NCBI RefSeq assembly: GCF_004016445.2
Contig: NZ_SADT02000007.1
Coordinates: forward strand, 248,001 to 312,000
Length of the DNA stretch: 64,000 bases
From: Mesorhizobium sp. M2E.F.Ca.ET.219.01.1.1
GTDB lineage: Bacteria > Pseudomonadota > Alphaproteobacteria > Rhizobiales > Rhizobiaceae
Direction: 5' to 3'
The notes below the pieces were generated by a model. The model searched no databases. It was given only the letters and a program-made list of their open reading frames with translations, and had not been told where the DNA came from. Shown piece by piece: positions 42,490-51,672 of this stretch. Positions within the stretch are counted from its first letter, which is position 1; every line of letters starts with the position of its first letter. Both the position numbers and the translations under genes were made by a program.

Positions 42490-45400
42490 TCAGAACGCCT
42501 TCGGACAGCTGAAGCCTGACAAGGCTGGCAGGACGAGGGGGTTGGCCCCTGAGCCGGCCTGGATCGTGTAGGCCACATCGCGCCCGCCGATCACGAAGCG
42601 CGCTTCGGTGTTGGCGCCGTCGCCGGTGATGGTCGCCTTGTCGAAAAGCCGCTTCAACGCCCACGGCCCTTCGAATTTGAGCGCGGACTCGCGACCGGGC
42701 ATTTCCGGGACGAGGCTGAGGCTCGCCGATCCGGAAGCGGCGCCGCTCGGCCATGTCACGATGCTCGGCGCGTTGCCGGCCTGGGCGCTCTGCACTGTCT
42801 GCCCGTCCACATTGAGCACCGCGCTGTCGGCTTCGCTGTTCAGCGAGGTGGGTGTGAAGGTGATCGACACCAACGGCGTCGATCCGCCCGACGGGAAGAA
42901 AGCGGCGCGGATTTCCGCCGCCGCCTGGAATGCCTTCAAGGTCGATTTCGCAAGGTCCTTGCTGGAGCGCGCATTCTGCTTCCAAGTCCATTCCTGGCCG
43001 GTCATGTCGATCAGCGGCGCAAGGTTCTGCGCGAAGAAACGGTCCATCAGCCCGCCCGGCGCGAACAGCTTGGCGAAATCCGCCATCGGAATGTCTTCAC
43101 TGCTGTCGCGGGCGAAGGGATAGCGGCCGTTGACCGCCTCCTCGCAGGCGCGAGTCACCGTCTGGTCGAGGGTTTGGTTGAGATTGGCGACCGAGGTCTC
43201 CGCGACATTGCCCTCGAATTCGTCCGCCGCCGCATTGACCATGCGCGCCAGCGGCTTGGGCAGGCGCGAGACATTGGCGCGCAAGGTCGAGATCTGCAGC
43301 TGCAGATTGGCGTTGACGCGTTCGCTCTGCGAGGGGACATCGGCAGCGAGCTTCAGGCTCTGGAAGATGTCGTGGAAATTCTGCGTCAGCGCATCGAGCG
43401 GCCGGCGTCCGGCGGCGCCGTTGACCAGCGCCTGGAACGAGCGGAACTGCGCCTCGACGCTCGCGCCGGCATTCTGCGCAACGGCCGAGCTTGCGCCGGC
43501 GCGGCTCTGCGACTTGCCGCCGGCGATCTGCAGGCCGATGCGGGCGAGGCCCTTGGCCATGCTCGCGGGATCCTGCTCAGATGCCGTGGCATCGCCTTCG
43601 GCGGCGGCAGCGTCCTTGGTCAACGCGGTCTCGTTGGCGATCGCCGTGAACAGCTGGTCGAGGGGCGAATCCGGCGCGGCGAGGGCGGAGAGGGCCAGAT
43701 ATTGCGGCTTGTCCTTCAGCATCGCCTTGAGCTTCAACTGGTCGAGCGCGCCGTTCCAGGCGGCGGCGAATTCCTTGCCGTAGCGGTCTATGAGCTCAGG
43801 CCCGAGCTTGGGCAGGTCCTGGTCGATGCTGCCCTGTTCGCCGCCGCCGCCGAGCACCCATTGGTCGTCGACGAGCATCTGCGCGATCCGCGACAGCTGC
43901 GGCAGGAAGAAGCGATTGAAACCCGCACGCGTGTAAAGGCCGGGAACGTGGAGGTCGGCGAGCTCGCTGCCGTCCATGCGCTCGAACAGCAGCTGCGCTT
44001 CCGGACCGGCTTTCGCGGCGACGGAGAAATCCTGCAGCCTTGCCGCGTAGACAGCCGACTTGATCTGCGCCGAGGCGCGGTCGGCGAGGCTCATGCGGCC
44101 GAGCGAGCGCTGCGCGGCCTCGACCAGCGGCTGGTTGAGCGCGAAGGTTGGATCATAGGCGTCGTCGAGCGCAAGCATGGCGCGCAGATGCTTTTCGAGC
44201 TGCTCGCGGCCTTCGCGGTTGTTCTCGCCAGGATAGCGGTTCTCCTCCCAGTCCTGCTTCATCCAGGAGACGATCAGGTCGTCGTCGACCTTGGGCGCCT
44301 TGCCGCCCAGCATCAGGTAGATCTTGAGCGGCTCGTAAAGCGCGATCGGATCGGCCATCCTGGCCTGGATCGTCCGCTCGGCCTGCACCAGCAGCCGCGA
44401 GCGGAAGCTTCGCTCCAGCGCCTGCCGGTAGGCGGTCTTGGAGGCCGACAGCAGCCTTTCGCGCTGGCTGAGCCCGAACGTCTCCTCGATCGGCTTGCCC
44501 TGGTCGCCGTTTTCGAACCCGGCCGGCAGGTTGCGCAACTGGTCGAGCGGACCGATGACGTTTTCGAGGTCGACGTCGGTCACCGTCGTTGCCTTCAACA
44601 GGCTATCGGCGCTGTCGCGATAATGCGCCATGGCTTGCCTTGTGGAGGCGATCAGCTGCTTATTGGCGAAGAAGCTGAGGCCTAGCACGCCGAGCGCCGC
44701 CAAGGCCGCCAGCGCGATCGCGGCAAGGCTGCCGAATCTTGCGATCCGGATGCGCCGCTCGGCCGCCCTGTCGAAGGACACCCAACCCGATTCCGGGAAG
44801 ATCACATTGGTCAGCAGATCATGCAGGAAGAAGCTCTTGCCGGCGCCGGAAAGATGGGCATGCGAAGCACTGCCGAAGCTGCGGCCGATCGCGCCCAGCA
44901 CCTGGTCGAACGGCGTGCCTTCCTGCGTGCCCGACGAGAAATAGAGCCCGCGCAGGCTGACATTGACCTGGCTGCGTGATGTATCGAACAGGCTGCCGAC
45001 AAACTGCGTTATCCGGCTCTTCAGCGCGCCGAACTGCGCCGGAAAACCGAACAGCGCGATCCGCGCCACGGGGTCGGTCTCTTCCTGCAGGCGGTCGGCG
45101 ACCTCCTCGGTGAGCCGCTTCGCCAACTCGTCGAAGGCTCCGGGCGCTTCGCCGGCCATATTTTTGGTGCGGTCGGCGGTCTGGAATGTCGCGCCCCAGA
45201 CCTTGCGCCGGCGCGCCTCGTCGAAATCGCCGAAATAATCCATGAAACCGGCGACGAGATCGGCCTTGGTGAACAGCAGATAGACCGGGAACTGGATCTT
45301 CAGCGTCTCGTGCAGCTCGCGCAGGCGGCTCCTGATCTCGGTGACATGCGCGTCGAGCTGCCGGTCATCGAAGCCGATGAGATCCGAGAGGCTGATGGCG

Positions 45401-46020
45401 AGGATCACGCCGTTGATCGGTTGCCTGGTGCGGTGCTTCTTGAGCAGCCCCAGGAAGGCGAGCCAGCTTGCCCTGTCGCGCTCGCGGTCCGATTCCTGCG
45501 TCGTATAGCGGCCGGCCGTATCGATCAGCACTGCCTCGTCGGTGAACCACCAGTCGCAGGACCGCGTGCCGCCGACGCCGGCCACCGGCTGCGCGCTGCC
45601 GGAGCCGGCAAGCGGGAATTTCAGCCCGGAATTGACCAGCGCCGTCGTCTTGCCGGCGCCCGGCGGGCCGATGATGATGTACCAGGGAATGTCATAGAGG
45701 AAATTGCGCTTGCCGCTCGTCCGCTTCAGCGTCGCGATCGCTTCGCTCATGCGCGCTTCGAGCACCTGCGAATCGTCGTTGCGCTCGTCGCCGCGCGCGA
45801 TGGCCGTTTCGAGCGCCTTTTGCGCCTTGCGCTGCCGCCAGAAGCGGACCCCGTAGAACAGCGCCAGCACGGCGACGCTGACGCCGATGATCGCGGCTCT
45901 GAGCCACACAGGCCCAAGCGGGTGTGTATCGGCGAAGCGGATCAGCGGCCCGGCATACCAGACCGCCGCCGAGAAACCGGCGAGCGCAGCCAGGCTGAAG
46001 ATCCGCAGTAGCCAGCGCAT
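42490..46020 (-). CDS. tssM: T6SS membrane protein TssM/IcmF, second copy
   Basis: 1176 residues: two N-terminal helices (about 5-25, 40-60), a cytoplasmic NTPase-like part with Walker A GPPGAGKTT (118-126) and WWFTDEAVLIDTAGRY, a third helix near 425-445, then the long periplasmic IcmF-C region. TssM binds TssL and, through its periplasmic end, TssJ. It shares one base with the upstream tssL (TGATG). A second complete tssM lies at 57090-60632; this copy has no tssJ or tssK beside it. Confidence 0.92.
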   Translation of the reverse strand: MRWLLRIFSLAALAGFSAAVWYAGPLIRFADTHPLGPVWLRAAIIGVSVAVLALFYGVRFWRQRKAQKALETAIARGDERNDDSQVLEARMSEAIATLKRTSGKRNFLYDIPWYIIIGPPGAGKTTALVNSGLKFPLAGSGSAQPVAGVGGTRSCDWWFTDEAVLIDTAGRYTTQESDRERDRASWLAFLGLLKKHRTRQPINGVILAISLSDLIGFDDRQLDAHVTEIRSRLRELHETLKIQFPVYLLFTKADLVAGFMDYFGDFDEARRRKVWGATFQTADRTKNMAGEAPGAFDELAKRLTEEVADRLQEETDPVARIALFGFPAQFGALKSRITQFVGSLFDTSRSQVNVSLRGLYFSSGTQEGTPFDQVLGAIGRSFGSASHAHLSGAGKSFFLHDLLTNVIFPESGWVSFDRAAERRIRIARFGSLAAIALAALAALGVLGLSFFANKQLIASTRQAMAHYRDSADSLLKATTVTDVDLENVIGPLDQLRNLPAGFENGDQGKPIEETFGLSQRERLLSASKTAYRQALERSFRSRLLVQAERTIQARMADPIALYEPLKIYLMLGGKAPKVDDDLIVSWMKQDWEENRYPGENNREGREQLEKHLRAMLALDDAYDPTFALNQPLVEAAQRSLGRMSLADRASAQIKSAVYAARLQDFSVAAKAGPEAQLLFERMDGSELADLHVPGLYTRAGFNRFFLPQLSRIAQMLVDDQWVLGGGGEQGSIDQDLPKLGPELIDRYGKEFAAAWNGALDQLKLKAMLKDKPQYLALSALAAPDSPLDQLFTAIANETALTKDAAAAEGDATASEQDPASMAKGLARIGLQIAGGKSQSRAGASSAVAQNAGASVEAQFRSFQALVNGAAGRRPLDALTQNFHDIFQSLKLAADVPSQSERVNANLQLQISTLRANVSRLPKPLARMVNAAADEFEGNVAETSVANLNQTLDQTVTRACEEAVNGRYPFARDSSEDIPMADFAKLFAPGGLMDRFFAQNLAPLIDMTGQEWTWKQNARSSKDLAKSTLKAFQAAAEIRAAFFPSGGSTPLVSITFTPTSLNSEADSAVLNVDGQTVQSAQAGNAPSIVTWPSGAASGSASLSLVPEMPGRESALKFEGPWALKRLFDKATITGDGANTEARFVIGGRDVAYTIQAGSGANPLVLPALSGFSCPKAF

Positions 46021-47549
46021 CAGCCGCCGTCCTCCGCCGCGCCGGTCTGCAAGCTCTCCTGTTTCGGAACCATCACGTCGACGCGGCGGTTCTTGGCGCG
46101 ACCGTCCGCTGTGCCATTGTCGGCGATCGGCTCGTCCTCGCCCTTGCCGTCGGCGCTGAGCCGCGACGGGTCCTTCAATTGCTTGGCGATCATCGCCTGG
46201 ACGGCCTTGGCGCGAGCGACCGAGAGGTCGAAATTCGATTTGAACTGGCTCGATTTCTTCGGCTTCACATTATCGGTGTGGCCGACGATCTGGATCGGCC
46301 CGGATTCGGCGTCAAGCGTGGTGGCGATGTCGGTCGCGATCGGCTGGAACTGCGGCTTCGGCTCCGCCTGGCCGGGCGCGAACAGAAGCTGGTTGTTGAT
46401 CTCGATGACGATGAACGCGCCCTTTTCGCCGACGCTCAGTCCGCCGCCGGCGATCTCCTTGGCAAGGGCGGCGCGGATGCGGTCGATCTGGGCGGTGTCC
46501 GGAACAGCGGGCGGCGGCGGGGCGGCTTGCTCCGGCTCAGTGGGCGCCGCCACGCTGGCGCGCTCTATGGTGACGGGCGTCGATGGATTGAGCGCCAGTA
46601 ACTCGCCGGCGGTCGCGTCGCCTTCATCGGTGATCAGCACCCGCAGCCCGAAGAAGGCCGCCGCGACCAGCGTCGCCGCGGCGGCCGCGACCGCCCAGAG
46701 CGGCAGCCGCGCCCTCGGCTTCGGCAGCGCCGCCGCCATGCCCTGCCAGCGCGGCGAGATGTCGTCGCCGGCGCGCGGCCTGAAATAGCGCAGCGTGTCG
46801 TAGACGTCGCGCCGGACGCGTTCGAGTGTATCTCGTTCCTTGACCAGCCCGCGATACTGGCCCTCGAAGCCCAGCGACAGGCAGGCATGCATCAGTTCGA
46901 GCAGGTCGTAATGCGCTTCCGGCGCGGCGAGGATGTTGTTCAGGGCTTCGTAGAAACCGACGCCGGTAGGTTGGGCATGGAAGAACCGCGCCACCAGGCT
47001 ATGCTGAAGCCAACTCTCCTTGCTCGGCCAGGGCAGATTGCCGACAAGGTCGTCGGCGGTTTCGCAAAGGGCGAATTTGGCGATCCGTGCGTCTTCCCCG
47101 GCTACGCCTGCCTTCGCGATTGCAAGGTCGAAGGTTTCGATCGCGTCGGCGATATGCTCTGCCAAGGGTGCGGCTTGCCGGTCGACCGGCATCAGCCGCA
47201 ATTGGCCGAGAAGCATCAGCAGCGGCGCGGAGGCGGCAAGGATCGGATTGGCCGCGGCGTATTTCACGCCGGAGGCGGCATCGAGCAGGGCATCCTGCTG
47301 CACACCCGGCGCCGCATTCGCGGCGGCTCCTGGCGTTGGCCCTTGGAAGAGCACGGTTCCGGATGACCAGCCGGTGGGCATCTGCCGCCCCCCGCCGGGG
47401 TCGAACACCGTCGCTTCGCGGGAAGGCGGGGCTGGCCGAACGCCTTCCGGACCGGACCTCTCGGGCGCGGCGAGCGGCTTCTGCTTCGGTCGCGGTGCGC
47501 GGATGACGGTCTTGTCCGCCGGTCTGGAGGGATCGTCCTTCGAGCTCAT
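46020..47549 (-). CDS. tssL: T6SS membrane protein TssL/DotU with OmpA domain, second copy
   Basis: 509 residues: a long Pro/Arg-rich N-terminal leader (1-80), the DotU helical domain (about 95-270, with LLELMHACLSLGFEGQY), one transmembrane helix (about 282-304), and a periplasmic OmpA-like domain (about 380-495) with IVGHTDNVKPKK and NRRVDVMV. This 'evolved' TssL can grip peptidoglycan. ATG 47549 is preferred to a TTG nine codons upstream. A second TssL lies at 60634-61962. Confidence 0.9.
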   Translation of the reverse strand: MSSKDDPSRPADKTVIRAPRPKQKPLAAPERSGPEGVRPAPPSREATVFDPGGGRQMPTGWSSGTVLFQGPTPGAAANAAPGVQQDALLDAASGVKYAAANPILAASAPLLMLLGQLRLMPVDRQAAPLAEHIADAIETFDLAIAKAGVAGEDARIAKFALCETADDLVGNLPWPSKESWLQHSLVARFFHAQPTGVGFYEALNNILAAPEAHYDLLELMHACLSLGFEGQYRGLVKERDTLERVRRDVYDTLRYFRPRAGDDISPRWQGMAAALPKPRARLPLWAVAAAAATLVAAAFFGLRVLITDEGDATAGELLALNPSTPVTIERASVAAPTEPEQAAPPPPAVPDTAQIDRIRAALAKEIAGGGLSVGEKGAFIVIEINNQLLFAPGQAEPKPQFQPIATDIATTLDAESGPIQIVGHTDNVKPKKSSQFKSNFDLSVARAKAVQAMIAKQLKDPSRLSADGKGEDEPIADNGTADGRAKNRRVDVMVPKQESLQTGAAEDGG

Positions 47550-47835
47550 CGGCGGCGCGCCGCCTTCTCGCTGCAACGGGCGTGTTTTCGGCCCGGGAAA
47601 CGCGTTTCAGGCTGAGCCTCGGCGGCGGGCTGCATGGAAAGGCTCATCTCGCCGAAACATGACATTGCTGCACACGCCCCAAGCCTCGCCGCCTTGCCCG
47701 CCGGGCTGGCGTCCCTGTGCATTCTAGTCGCCCGGATACCCAATTGAAACGGGGCCGCCGATTGAAATCCGGAAGCAAGATGCTGGAAGAGGCGGCTTCT
47801 TCTATGAGACCCGTCACATACGGCGGGCGCGGTTA

Positions 47836-47892
47836 GAGCAATTCCAGGAAAAGTGTGAGCGGTTTTCCGTCCGGAATTGCGTGAAAACAAGA
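47836..47892. repeat. Palindromic repeat, family A, copy 3
   Basis: GAGCAATTCCAGGAAAAGTG ... CCGTCCGGAATTGCG, almost the same as the copy at 6289. Confidence 0.8.
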
Positions 47893-47899
47893 AGATGGG

Positions 47900-47932
47900 G
47901 CATTTCACCGTTTCGGTGAAACGGTGAAATGC
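47900..47932 (-). terminator. 15-bp perfect hairpin after tagH, possible terminator
   Basis: GCATTTCACCGTTTC (47900-47914) and GAAACGGTGAAATGC (47918-47932) pair perfectly around a 3-base loop. It lies 16 bases past the tagH stop on the minus strand. The following bases are only weakly U-rich (CCCATCTTCTTGTTTTC), so it may be a mRNA-stabilising hairpin instead. Confidence 0.55.
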
Positions 47933-47948
47933 GCCAGGGCCTGTGCGC

Positions 47949-49031
47949 CTATTTCTGCTTGTCGGCCCTGGCGTAGGCTTCGGCGAAATAGGCGAGGAAG
48001 ACATCCAGCATGCCGTTCTCATGCTTGTCTTCCATCGTCCGCCATGTCGCGACGAGCGCATCCCAGGCCTGGCTCTTCCTGGACGAGAAGGAAGCCGGCG
48101 GAATTTTCTTGGCGATCGCCTCCGGCGAAAGGTCGTCGAGCAGCCGCGACAGCGCGGCCTGCATGGCGGCATAGGTGGCGATTTCGTGGGCCTTCAGGTC
48201 GCGGAACGCGTCCTCGATGCTGTGCCTGGCATCGAGATAGCCGGCCCTGCGTCTGGCGAACATGATCTCCAATATGTCGTCGGTGCCCGGCACGAATTTC
48301 AGCGGGTTGTTGTCCTCGGCGCCGATCATCGTGCGGTTCGCGCTCTTGGCGAGCACCTTTGCCGCCGCGCGCGCCTTGAGCAGCAGCGACAGTTGCTCGA
48401 CCGTTGTCCTCAGCACTACGCCGATCTCGGCCGCGACGTCATGCGGATCGCGCGATTGCAGCAAGTCTGGCGCAATACCTGCTGCTTTGGCGATCTCCCG
48501 CAGCATTGCGTCCGCTTCCGCGGGCCTACTGGCTGGGGCCGGCGGCCCCGGCTGTTGTAACGCCGAGGATGTCGAGGCGGGCGCCGCCCTGGCCGGTCGC
48601 TGCTCCGCCGGATTGAAGAACGGTTCATGGCCGGGATCCAACGGGCTGCCGGTCGAGGGCGGCAGCTCGCGCTGCGTCGACCCGGTCCTGGTCTGCGGAT
48701 GTCCGGTCGCGGCTCTCTCGTCTTTGATCGAAACGCCGACGACGTAGCGGCCGATCAGCAGCCGGTCGCCCTGGGCCAGCCGATGCGGCCCGGCCATGCG
48801 CTGGCTCGAACCGTTGATGAAAGTGCCGTTGCGCGAGAGGTCGTAAAGCCAGAAGGAGCCTGCCTGGTAGCGGACCTCGCAATGCCGGCCCGAGATGAAC
48901 TTGTCCGGATCGGACAGCGTCCAGTCGCAATTCTCGCGGCCGATCTCGAAGCTGCGGTCGCGGGCGGCATAGCTGGCGGCGGTGCCGGCCGGCATCTTGT
49001 CGAGATTGCTGATCTGGAGAGAGATGAACAT
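47949..49031 (-). CDS. tagH: T6SS FHA-domain protein TagH, second set
   Basis: 360 residues: N-terminal FHA domain (about 10-100) with GRENCDWTL, ISGRHCEVRY and LSRNGTFING, a Pro/Ala linker (110-175), and the helical TagH C-terminal domain. FHA domains bind phospho-threonine, so this is a likely reader of PpkA activity. Another TagH end appears at the right edge of the window. Confidence 0.9.
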   Translation of the reverse strand: MFISLQISNLDKMPAGTAASYAARDRSFEIGRENCDWTLSDPDKFISGRHCEVRYQAGSFWLYDLSRNGTFINGSSQRMAGPHRLAQGDRLLIGRYVVGVSIKDERAATGHPQTRTGSTQRELPPSTGSPLDPGHEPFFNPAEQRPARAAPASTSSALQQPGPPAPASRPAEADAMLREIAKAAGIAPDLLQSRDPHDVAAEIGVVLRTTVEQLSLLLKARAAAKVLAKSANRTMIGAEDNNPLKFVPGTDDILEIMFARRRAGYLDARHSIEDAFRDLKAHEIATYAAMQAALSRLLDDLSPEAIAKKIPPASFSSRKSQAWDALVATWRTMEDKHENGMLDVFLAYFAEAYARADKQK

Positions 49032-49075
49032 CCAGAAGCGTCGCCGAACTTGGTCAACAAATGCTTATCTTGGGC

Positions 49076-49120
49076 GCAATTCCGGGCGGAAAACCGTTGA
49101 GTGTCCTTCCGGAATTGCTC
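49076..49120. repeat. Palindromic repeat, family A, copy 4 (diverged)
   Basis: GCAATTCCGGGCGGAAAACC ... CCGGAATTGCTC; shorter inside than the other copies. It lies upstream of tagH in the 308-base divergent gap between tagH and vgrG, which otherwise holds no gene. Confidence 0.7.
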
Positions 49121-49176
49121 TGCTATTCTAGCAGCTTGCAAGCCGAGCGGGAGAGGAGCGTTTCACACCGGCGCAT

Positions 49177-49192
49177 GGGCGCGCTTTTGCAA
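49177..49192 (+). promoter_or_regulatory. Sigma-54-like -24/-12 element upstream of vgrG
   Basis: TGGGCGCGCTTTTGCA matches the TGG at -24 and TTGCA at -12 with the correct spacing (GG to GC 10 bases apart). It lies 148 bases before the vgrG start. Bases 4-7 do not match the fuller consensus. T6SS genes in several bacteria use sigma-54. Confidence 0.35.
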
Positions 49193-49339
49193 TGGCTGTT
49201 ATTTGGCCTCCCCCAAACATGTGCTAGGCTGATACCGGTACGGTGCGGTGAACTCGAACGCTCCCGAACGTGATGCAGTTAATAGAGCGGGGGTTTCAAA
49301 CCATCACACTGGCGGCCGCGTCGAGGAGGGGCACGACCC

Positions 49340-51664
49340 ATGCCGAACGAACGTGCCACGGTTGTACAGACGCCGGCTGGCGCCGACCTGACCTTCACCC
49401 ATCTCATCGGCCGCGATGAGGTCAGCCGCTGTTTCGCCTATACGGTCGGCTTCGTTTCAAAGAACCGCGACATCGATCCGTTGAAGATCCTGGGCGGGGT
49501 CGTTTCGGTCGAGGGCGAATCCGACCCGAAGCGCTGGTTCAGTGGCCTCGTGTCGGATTTCAAGCTGACCCGCATCGAGGACCGGCTGGCCTTCTACGAG
49601 GCGACCGTCAGGCCGTGGCTCTGGTTTCTCGGCAACACCACGGATTGTCGCATCTTCCAGAACATGACGGCGGTGGAGATCGTCGAGAAGATCTTTTCGA
49701 AATACGGCATCGCCAAATTCGAGAAGCGGCTGCAGGGCTCCTATCCCCAGCGCGAATATTGCGTGCAGTATGACGAGAGCGATCTCGATTTCGTGCAGCG
49801 GCTGCTCGAGCACGAAGGCATTTTCTATTTCTTCGAGCATGACGAGGGCAAGCACACGCTCATCCTCTGCGACGCGATGAGCAAGCTGAAGCCGGCGCCT
49901 GGTTACGAGAAGGTGCTCTATAACTTCGAGGGCCAGGCCTCGCGGCGCGATGTCGAATACATCACCGAATGGATACCTGGCAGCGCCGTTCGGCCAGGCG
50001 CCTATGCCCACACCGACTATGACTTCGAGAAGCCCGGCGCCGATCTGATGGCGAAATCCGCCCAGCCTTTCGCCCATAAGGAAGCCTCTGGCGAGAACTA
50101 TCGCCAGCCAGGCGCTCATCTCGATGTCGGGCGCGGCGACAAGATCGCCGGTATCCGCCGCGAGGAGCTTCAGGCCGTGCACCAGCACAGCACGGCGGTT
50201 GGCACGGTTCGCGGCCTGTTTTCCGGCTGCAAGTTCACGCTGGAGAGCTTTCCGCGCGACGATCAGAACCAGGACTATCTTGTGGTCAGCGCCGAATACC
50301 GGCTGTTCGATCCGGGCTACCGGACCCAGAACGAGGCGCACAGCGAGAACTTCAAGGTCGTGCTGGGCGTCGCGCCCACCAAATTGCCCTACCGGCCGCC
50401 TCGCATCACGCCGCGGCCGATCATGCGCGGCCCGCAGACCGCGACCGTCGTCGGCCCCTCGGGCGAGGAGATCTTCACCGACAAATATGCGCGCGTGAAG
50501 GTGCAGTTCCACTGGGACCGGCTAGGCAAGAAGGATCAGAATTCTTCCTGCTTCGTGCGCGTCTCGCAGACCTGGGCCGGCAGCAACTGGGGTTTCATCC
50601 AGATCCCGCGCATCGGCCAGGAGGTCATCGTCGACTTCATCGAGGGCGATCCGGACCTGCCGATCATCACCGGCCGCGTCTACAACGCCTCGCAGATGCC
50701 GCCCTACGGGCTGCCTGGCAACGCCACGCAGTCAGGCTGGAAGTCGAATTCCTCGAAGGGCGGCGGCGGTTACAACGAGCTGATGTTCGAGGACAAGGCC
50801 GGCTCCGAGCTGGTCAATTTCCAGGCGCAGAAGGACCACCACCTGCTGATCAAGCACGACCGCAACAAGACGGTCCAGCACGACCAGTCCGACCGCATCG
50901 ACCACGACGCCAAGCACTCCGTCGGCCACAACCTCGACGAGGACGTCGGCAACAATAAGACGGTCAAGATCGGCGTCGACCAGACGACGAATATCGGGAG
51001 CAATGACACTGAGACGGTGGGTAAGAACCGTTCGCTGACGGTGATGGCGAACGAGACGATCCATGTCGTCGCCAATTCGACGGAGAATATCGACGCTAAC
51101 CATTCGCAGACGGTGGGGCTCAACCAGACAGTCACGGTGGGTGTCGCGCGCGTGGATACGGTGGGGGCAGCGGAAGCGAGGACCGTGGGCGCCTCGCAGA
51201 CGAACACGATTGGCGCGACGCGGTCGGTCAGCGTGGGCATCAGCCAGAGCCACAGTATTGGCGCTACCGACACCTGGGACATCGGTGCAGCCCAGACCGT
51301 ATCTATTGGGGCTGGCCAAGGCGTTAGTATAAGTGCGGACCAGAATGTGACCATAGGCGGCACCCAGATCGTCAAGGTCGGCAAGGACGCTTCCTTGCAG
51401 ATTGGCGGCGCTCACAAGATCCAGGTCGGCAAGGATAGCGCCATTGAGGTTGCCGCCGATGGTGCTATCAACGTTGGCAAGACGCTCATCATTGCGGCGA
51501 AAGACTCGATCACGATCCAGACCGGCAGCGCCAAACTTATTATGAAAAAAGACGGAACAATCTTGCTACAAGGGAAGGACATCACAGTTAAAGGGTCCGG
51601 CAAGATCAACGTCACGGCCAGCAGCGACCTCGCGTTGAAGGGTTCGCAGATCACAGAAAACTGA
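49340..51664 (+). CDS. tssI: T6SS spike protein VgrG (TssI)
   Basis: 774 residues: gp27-like region (about 1-370), gp5 OB-fold with VKVQFHWDRLGKKDQNSSCFVRVSQ split over 400-430, then a long parallel-beta needle rich in V-G-x-x-x-T repeats (about 520-700, for example TVGASQTNTIGATRSVSVGI), and a short end SDLALKGSQITEN. No extra toxin domain is fused. GGAGGGG lies about 8 bases before the ATG. It heads a plus-strand unit with two small genes and faces the PAAR-like toxin genes. Confidence 0.95.
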   Translation: MPNERATVVQTPAGADLTFTHLIGRDEVSRCFAYTVGFVSKNRDIDPLKILGGVVSVEGESDPKRWFSGLVSDFKLTRIEDRLAFYEATVRPWLWFLGNTTDCRIFQNMTAVEIVEKIFSKYGIAKFEKRLQGSYPQREYCVQYDESDLDFVQRLLEHEGIFYFFEHDEGKHTLILCDAMSKLKPAPGYEKVLYNFEGQASRRDVEYITEWIPGSAVRPGAYAHTDYDFEKPGADLMAKSAQPFAHKEASGENYRQPGAHLDVGRGDKIAGIRREELQAVHQHSTAVGTVRGLFSGCKFTLESFPRDDQNQDYLVVSAEYRLFDPGYRTQNEAHSENFKVVLGVAPTKLPYRPPRITPRPIMRGPQTATVVGPSGEEIFTDKYARVKVQFHWDRLGKKDQNSSCFVRVSQTWAGSNWGFIQIPRIGQEVIVDFIEGDPDLPIITGRVYNASQMPPYGLPGNATQSGWKSNSSKGGGGYNELMFEDKAGSELVNFQAQKDHHLLIKHDRNKTVQHDQSDRIDHDAKHSVGHNLDEDVGNNKTVKIGVDQTTNIGSNDTETVGKNRSLTVMANETIHVVANSTENIDANHSQTVGLNQTVTVGVARVDTVGAAEARTVGASQTNTIGATRSVSVGISQSHSIGATDTWDIGAAQTVSIGAGQGVSISADQNVTIGGTQIVKVGKDASLQIGGAHKIQVGKDSAIEVAADGAINVGKTLIIAAKDSITIQTGSAKLIMKKDGTILLQGKDITVKGSGKINVTASSDLALKGSQITEN

Positions 51665-51672
51665 GGATGGCC

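Larger units (their letters stand above)
47550..47948. other. Intergenic region between tagH and tssL (second set)
   Basis: About 400 bases without a supported gene. It holds a family A repeat and a strong hairpin near tagH, then about 280 bases that probably carry the promoter of the tssL-tssM pair. It implies that tagH and tssL are not in one simple operon. Confidence 0.6.

Noticed and set aside
43174-44685. 503-codon plus-strand frame
   Set aside because: Antisense to the second tssM, with Arg/Glu/Leu-biased composition and no recognisable domain.
50880-51360. DNA tandem repeat in vgrG
   Set aside because: The regular V-G-x-x-x-T pattern is the beta-needle of VgrG at protein level; the DNA itself is not a tandem repeat array.
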